A DNA stretch of 48,118 nucleotides from contig NZ_JACHEM010000026.1 of assembly GCF_014207445.1 (NCBI RefSeq), positions 1 to 48,118 on the forward strand, given 5' to 3'. The notes under the pieces are model-generated. The model was not told the DNA's origin. It saw nothing but the letters and a program-made list of their open reading frames with translations, and ran no database searches. This document shows, piece after piece, positions 43,937 through 48,118 of this stretch (the stretch's first letter is position 1; the number at the start of each line of letters is the position of its first letter). Position numbers and translations under genes: made by a program. This DNA is from Streptomyces candidus (GTDB taxonomy: Bacteria > Actinomycetota > Actinomycetes > Streptomycetales > Streptomycetaceae).

Positions 43937-44197
43937 GAGATGGCCGATCACGCGGACTTCTCCGTCGCGTCCGGCATTCCGGTCTTCTTCTGCGATCCGC
44001 ACTCGCCCTGGCAGCGCGGAACCAACGAGAATACGAATGGCCTGGTCCGGCAATACCTGCCCAAGGGAACTGACCTTTCTTGGTACACTCAAAAGGAACT
44101 CGATGAGATCGCGTCGCGGCTCAACATGCGGCCGAGGAAAACCCTCGGATATCGCACTCCGGCAGAGAGGCTGGACGAATTGCTAAGCGCCGCTTGA
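43937..44197 (+). mobile_element. IS30-family transposase, C-terminal fragment
   Basis: The frame ending at TGA 44195-44197 reads HADFSVASGIPVFFCDPHSP, WQRGTNENTNGLVRQYLPKG and TPAERLDELLSAA, a textbook IS30 C terminus including the final Glu of the DDE triad in the RGTNENTNG motif. The N-terminal two thirds are missing, replaced by the IS5-type fragment. The right end abuts the truncated methyltransferase gene on the other strand. Confidence 0.85.
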
Positions 44198-44602
44198 TGC
44201 TCTCACTGCCTGAATCCGCCGACCCCAGGCGGCAGGGTGGTTCTCGCGCAGGGAGTCGGTCAGTTTCAGGGCAGCCGGGTACTCATGACGGTCTACGAAT
44301 GTGATCCAATCGCCGAAGTAGTGAGGCTTGCCTTTCACCAGGAATTTGTCGGACAGGGGTGGGTTGCGGTAACTGTCGTCGTTGTCCCGTCGAAGCAGGC
44401 CTAGCGACGTACAGGCAGTCAACAGCAATTCCGTGGGCCGCGATTGAAGGCCATGTCGGGACATGACACCGGTAGGCGTCGTTGAGCCTCCCTCGGCAAG
44501 CTCGCTGAACAGGCCCAATTCGACGGCTATGGCCAGGGCCTTGAAGGCGTGTATCCCAGAGGTGATTTCCATTAAAGGTACGGGTGACGTCGGTTTGTTC
44601 AA
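44183..44602 (-). pseudogene. SAM methyltransferase, N-terminal part only
   Basis: From TTG 44602 (AAGGA upstream) about 130 codons encode the dimerisation and winged-helix N terminus of an acetylserotonin O-methyltransferase-like protein: ITSGIHAFKALAIAVELGLF, SRPTELLLTACTSLGLLRRD and PLSDKFLVKGKP. The SAM-binding domain is absent, as the gene runs into IS30 sequence near 44200. The start overlaps the stop of the upstream O-methyltransferase as TTGA. In saframycin-type pathways a protein of this class (SfmM2) C-methylates tyrosine; this match is inferred from context. Confidence 0.7.
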
Positions 44603-45279
44603 GGTGTCCTTCTTGGAGCGGTTTTGATCTTGCGGGCGAGGGTCACGCCGTCGGCGATAGGCAGCATGACCTGCTCCACCCGAGCATCGGCCGTGACGTG
44701 GTCATTGAAGGCGCGAATGGCTGCGGCGTTGCCCTTGGCCTCAGGATCCGCGGCGGCCCCGCCGTAGAAGACGTTGTCGGCCACAATTAGTCCGCCCGGC
44801 CGCAGACGTGGCACCAGCTGCTCCCAGTAGTCGATGTAGCCGATCTTGTCCGCGTCGATAAACGCCAGGTCCACGCCGGACTCGTGAGGCAGCGACATGA
44901 GGGTCTGGGCAGCCGGGCCCAGCCGCAGGTCGATACGGTCGCTCACGCCGGCTCGCTGCCACGCCTCGCGGGCCATGTCCGTCCATTCCGAAGACACATC
45001 GCACGTTATTACCCGGCCGCCCGGCGCCATCCCACGAGCCAGGCATAGTGTGGAATATCCGGTGAACGTTCCAACCTCCACAACCAGGCGCGCGTCCACA
45101 AGCTGCGTCAGCAAGGTGAGTAACGATCCTTGTTCCGGCGGAATCTGCATCTCCGCGATCTCACCGAGGGCATGGGTACGTGCAATGAGCTCATGGCCCA
45201 CGGCGTCGGGCACCGCTCCGTGTTCGATCATGTACCGGCGCAGTTCACCGGTCAGTTCGACATTCTTGACCCGTTTCAT
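44599..45279 (-). CDS. Catechol-type O-methyltransferase
   Basis: A 226-residue SAM-dependent enzyme of the caffeoyl-CoA/catechol OMT family: EVGTFTGYSTLCLA (motif I), VDLAFIDADKIGYIDYWE (metal-binding Asp pair), and IVADNVFYGG. It should methylate a catechol hydroxyl with Mg2+. The ATG at 45279 is chosen as GGAGG lies 4-5 bases upstream, 63 bases after the hydroxylase stop. With the hydroxylase it could turn tyrosine into a methoxylated catechol amino acid, as SfmM3 does in saframycin biosynthesis. Confidence 0.88.
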   Translation of the reverse strand: MKRVKNVELTGELRRYMIEHGAVPDAVGHELIARTHALGEIAEMQIPPEQGSLLTLLTQLVDARLVVEVGTFTGYSTLCLARGMAPGGRVITCDVSSEWTDMAREAWQRAGVSDRIDLRLGPAAQTLMSLPHESGVDLAFIDADKIGYIDYWEQLVPRLRPGGLIVADNVFYGGAAADPEAKGNAAAIRAFNDHVTADARVEQVMLPIADGVTLARKIKTAPRRTP

Positions 45280-45341
45280 TGAGCCTCCGTGTTCCTGCGT
45301 GCGCGGCCCGGCCTCCACAGAGTCCGCAGAGCCGGTGCGAA

Positions 45342-46208
45342 TCACTGGTGGGGTTTGTCCTGCATCGAGGCGGCGAGTTTTGTACCCTGCGCCCTGAGCC
45401 GGGTCAGGACGGTCTGCTCGAGTTCCGCGATCTCATTGAATCCGCCCGACGCCGCCGCGGACACAGGCGGGCCGCCGTAGTACAGTCCGCCACCCTCTAC
45501 GTCTACGAGGATCCTCAGCAGCCGATGCAGCAGCTGCACGTCCAACGCGTGTGTGCACACCGGCCCTCTGCTGACCAAGAAGAAACGGTCGTACAGGGCA
45601 CGTTCCTGACTGCTGGGCGGTCCGCCTGCGCTGCGCCCAGCCTGCTGAAGCAGGGAGACGCCCCCGGGAACCAGATGCTCGGCCACGGCAACGTGCACGC
45701 GATGACTACGCCGCACGGCCCCGGCCACCGTCGGCGGACCCACGTCCGCCGCCCGCTTGAGGAGCTGGGGCAGCCCCTCGTGGTCAGGCGCCCACTCCCC
45801 GCTGAACGCCGGATGAGCGCGCGCCATCCGAGGTCGGATCGCCTGCTGGTAGAGCACGGGGGGACAACTACCCGCGTATAGCAGCAGCGTCGAGTACAGG
45901 TCCAACAATTGCACGCTTTCGTCAGCTGATTCGGGCCCTTCCCGTAGCAGCACGGCTCGCAGCAAGGACCACTCCAAGAACGCGGCTTGGTGGCCCACGA
46001 CCCAGCGGTACCAGGCAAGGTCGCATGCACGAGACGGGGGGACGTATACCTCCGGGGGAGAACCGCCTTCGGCGGCCCGTAACAGTGCGGCCCACTGCGA
46101 GACCTGCGAAGGGCCGGGGTCGACTGCCGCGCAGGACCGTCCACACACGGTGTTCGACCGCCCAGCGTCTGGATGCGGCAACACCAGGCGCAGCGCCTCG
46201 GATACCAC
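45342..46208 (-). CDS. Probable haem-dependent aromatic (L-tyrosine 3-) hydroxylase
   Basis: A 288-residue protein starting GTG 46208 with GGAGG 7 bases upstream. From memory its segments WVVGHQAAFLEWSLL (H73 a candidate haem ligand), LLLYAGSC, IRPRMARAHPAFSGEWA and FFLVSRGPVC match the L-tyrosine 3-hydroxylases of the LmbB2/TyrH group, related to SfmD in the histidine-ligated haem aromatic oxygenase superfamily. These use peroxide to make L-DOPA-type products. The adjacent methyltransferases support the assignment. No database check was possible, so the family call is provisional. Confidence 0.6.
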   Translation of the reverse strand: MVSEALRLVLPHPDAGRSNTVCGRSCAAVDPGPSQVSQWAALLRAAEGGSPPEVYVPPSRACDLAWYRWVVGHQAAFLEWSLLRAVLLREGPESADESVQLLDLYSTLLLYAGSCPPVLYQQAIRPRMARAHPAFSGEWAPDHEGLPQLLKRAADVGPPTVAGAVRRSHRVHVAVAEHLVPGGVSLLQQAGRSAGGPPSSQERALYDRFFLVSRGPVCTHALDVQLLHRLLRILVDVEGGGLYYGGPPVSAAASGGFNEIAELEQTVLTRLRAQGTKLAASMQDKPHQ

Positions 46209-46375
46209 CTTCGTACCTCCGCGTCACTGATTCCTACACCCCCATGGGCGCGGGGTTGAACGGGACTGCGCCGAGCAGAGGAGACGGGGTTGGGCTCGGA
46301 ACACGGGGTCTATGGGGATATAGGTGCCCAATTGCGGGGGGGCTCAAGCGCAGGGCTAATTCATAGTCTGGTTGA

Positions 46376-47187
46376 TCATGTCCCGTTGCAGGTCGGGGGT
46401 AGTCCGAGTAGGTCGAGCGGGCAGACGAAAGGTGTGTAGGAGACCTCTCGGAGTCCCGCTGCGATGCTGTGGTGGCCGGCGTCGCGGAGGGTATTCATCG
46501 CGAGGTTCCGCAGGGTGGCCATGTTCTCCGGTCCGTGTCCGGTCCGGATCTTGGAGGCGTCCTCCGCGAACGTCGTGTCCCTTATGTGGTGGACGGCCTC
46601 GATGCCCCATTGCGACCTGGCGATGCGGCCGATGGCCTGTGGTGATGCCTCGCGTGCGGTCATGTCGGTGATGGCGTGGACGGTCTGCCGGGTGACCTTG
46701 CCGGTCTTCAGATCGGTGCGGTACCGGTGGATCTTCACCGCCAGGACCAAGTAGGGGAAGTCCAGGGCGAGGCCGGTGACGGTGACGGTGAGGGTGCGTA
46801 TCGAGCGGGTCTCGCGGCGGCCGTGCCCGCGCTCGCGGTCGTATCGGCGGGCGGTCACCTCCTTCCACGGCAGGGCTCTGACAGCCTCGTGGAGTTTCGG
46901 CTGGTTGCCCTTGACCACCAGCAGGTAGTGGGCGTCCTTGACCTCCACCAGCCATTTCGCATGCTCGCGCTGGGGAGGGCGTCGGCGGTGGCCACCGCGC
47001 CGGCCAGGTCGAAGGAGTCCAACAAGGCGGTGAACGCGGTGATCTCGTTGGTTTTGTCCGGCACCCTCAGCTGGCTGACGGCGCGGCCGGCGGCCGTGAC
47101 AGCGGACAGGAGGTAGGCGGCCGGAGCGGTCTCGGTGCGTGAGCCGCGGGCACTCTTGCCGTCGACCGAGACACAGCACTCAACCAA
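46376..47187 (-). mobile_element. ISAs1-family transposase, frameshifted and 5'-truncated
   Basis: From 47187 the minus strand reads VSVDGKSARGSRTE and LRVPDKTNEITAFTALLD, then changes frame near 46973, where adding one C to a CCCC run gives LPQREHAKWLVEVKDAHYLL. The rest is typical of ISAs1 (VKGNQPKLHE, IARSQWGIEAVHHIRDTTF, MATLRNLAMN) to the stop at 46376. The N-terminal domain before the DGK motif is missing. The left end lies near 46340-46370, upstream of the hydroxylase gene. Confidence 0.85.
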
Positions 47188-47398
47188 TGTGCGCTTCAGT
47201 CAACCTGCACAAGTCCAGGTCAACAACATGACTACTCAGTTTCAGCCGCGTGCGCCGGGGTGTGCTTCGCCTCACGTACCACGCCATCCTGCTCAGGAGC
47301 ATCGAGAGGGCTTGTTCGGGCGGATGGGGCACGGGCATCGTTTCGCGTGGCTGTGCGAGTCCTCGCAGCAGCGGACCTGTCGAACGAAGGAACTTGTC

Positions 47399-47737
47399 AT
47401 GACTCGAACGCACGTTGTGGGACGTCTCGCGGCTACAGCGGTGTTGTTTGCCGTTCCCGCCCTGGGCTTCGCCCTCGCATCCCCCGCAGCCGCTGCGGCG
47501 TGCGACGGGGTGGAGGTCGTCGCTGTCGTCGGCGGCGCTACATGCCTGGACGCCTCCGGTGAGAGCGTGTCGGTCAACGGGACCTATTCCCTGTTCAACA
47601 ACCGAGGCACCGCGGTTGAGGTGGAGGTCGACCCCGACGGCCCCGGGGAGCACGAATTCGGGGTCCTGGTCCTGGGGGCGAAGGTGTTGACGCTGGAGGG
47701 CGAAGTGGGGGTTGACGCGGACATACGACTCCGCTGA
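47399..47737 (+). CDS. Small secreted protein, 112 residues
   Basis: ATG 47399 has GAAGGAA 7 bases upstream. Residues 1-33 are a signal peptide (basic start, AATAVLFAVPALGFALA core, cleavage near AAAAAC). The mature part is about 78 residues, acidic, with two Cys (ACDG, GATCLD) and mostly Val/Gly/Glu, likely a small beta protein. No family is recognised. Its signal peptide resembles that of the protein at 42799, but the mature parts do not obviously align. Confidence 0.75.
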   Translation: MTRTHVVGRLAATAVLFAVPALGFALASPAAAAACDGVEVVAVVGGATCLDASGESVSVNGTYSLFNNRGTAVEVEVDPDGPGEHEFGVLVLGAKVLTLEGEVGVDADIRLR

Positions 47738-47857
47738 GCAAATGCTCGCCTGCCAGGTGCGAGCGGACATCCAACCCCCGGTGGAGCCGCCCTAGATGAA
47801 TGAGTCCGATGTTCGTGCTGGTCGCGACCATGGCGAAGGGCGCCCGTTGGTCAGTGT

Positions 47858-48118
47858 GTGAAGACAAACCTGGACGCCCTTCTGGCGGCACTGTACGTGT
47901 TCATCGATGACCACATGGCGCCTTGTCGCCGGATGGGGCGACCCCCGAAACTCACGGACGCCGAACTGCGGTGCCTCGCCGTCGCCCAGGTCCTGCTCGG
48001 CTTTCCCTCAGCCCGGCACTGGACCGCTTCGCCCACGCACGCCTGGGCCACCTCTTCCGCTACCTGCCCCAGCAGTCCGCCTACAACAAGCGCCTGAACG
48101 CCGCCGGGCCGCTGATCA
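47858..48118 (+). mobile_element. IS982-family transposase, N-terminal part with frameshift
   Basis: From GTG 47858 the frame reads NLDALLAALYVFIDDHMAP, then RMGRPPKLTDAELRCLAVAQ, a typical IS982-type start. Near 48015 the frame shifts by one base, after which RFAHARLGHLFRYLPQQ and YNKRLNAAGPL continue to the window edge. The remainder is outside the window. Family assignment is from memory of these motifs. Confidence 0.7.

Noticed and set aside
1..48118. tRNA, rRNA or CRISPR arrays
   Set aside because: I saw no cloverleaf with TTCGANNC-type T-loops, no rRNA sequence and no regularly spaced direct repeats with unique spacers. A dedicated search could still find a tRNA I missed.

Overview
The window looks like Streptomyces or a close relative. 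Coding GC is very high, there are many GTG and a few TTG starts, purine-rich ribosome binding sites, many 4-base start/stop overlaps, rare TTA codons, and actinomycete-only families (XRE-DUF5753/DUF397 pair, conservon, WhiB fragment). I cannot tell from sequence alone whether it is chromosome arm or plasmid.

Left part (1-12669): after the tail of an IS5-type transposase come a DUF397/XRE pair on the minus strand, two related regulator-like genes (1572, frameshifted, and 4704) that flank an L-asparaginase and a PPC/DUF296 gene, a 2H phosphoesterase, a minus-strand pair (anti-sigma-type ATPase and aldo/keto reductase), a 40-bp inverted repeat at 8390-8544, another XRE gene and a GH15 glucoamylase/trehalase.

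Middle (12815-23276): a complete conservon (sensor-like ATPase, roadblock, DUF742, small GTPase, P450) extended by a second, canonical P450, then a LuxR-type HTH protein, a possible acetyltransferase, a frameshifted small gene, a STAND NTPase with TPRs and a protein with two GntR-like helices. These point to signal transduction and development.

The most unusual block is 23546-33753. A helix-turn-helix/peptide deformylase fusion diverges from an apparent operon: deaminase-like/methyltransferase fusion, SMUG2-like DNA glycosylase with an altered first motif, a protein ending in a nucleoside 2-deoxyribosyltransferase-like domain, ACP-AMP ligase fusion, ketoacyl synthase, a Cys-less ketoacyl-synthase-like partner, and an ACP-thioesterase fusion. 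A second deoxyribosyltransferase-like gene is convergent. I read this as a small acyl or polyketide biosynthetic cluster tied to nucleobase chemistry, or a product that damages DNA with the glycosylase as protection. Two of its genes carry TTA codons.

Right part (33754-48118): accessory DNA with a phosphotransferase, NUDIX genes (one broken), a chimeric junction joining a truncated MFS gene to a NUDIX/isoaspartate-methyltransferase ORF, and fragments of IS701, IS5, IS30, ISAs1 and IS982 elements, a WhiB gene and a TrpA-like gene. Inside it lies a partial cassette (aromatic hydroxylase, catechol O-methyltransferase, truncated second methyltransferase) resembling the tyrosine-tailoring genes of saframycin/lincosamide-type pathways.

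Several genes are interrupted by what look like single-base losses, mostly in G/C runs. These could be true decay or homopolymer sequencing errors and should be checked against reads.
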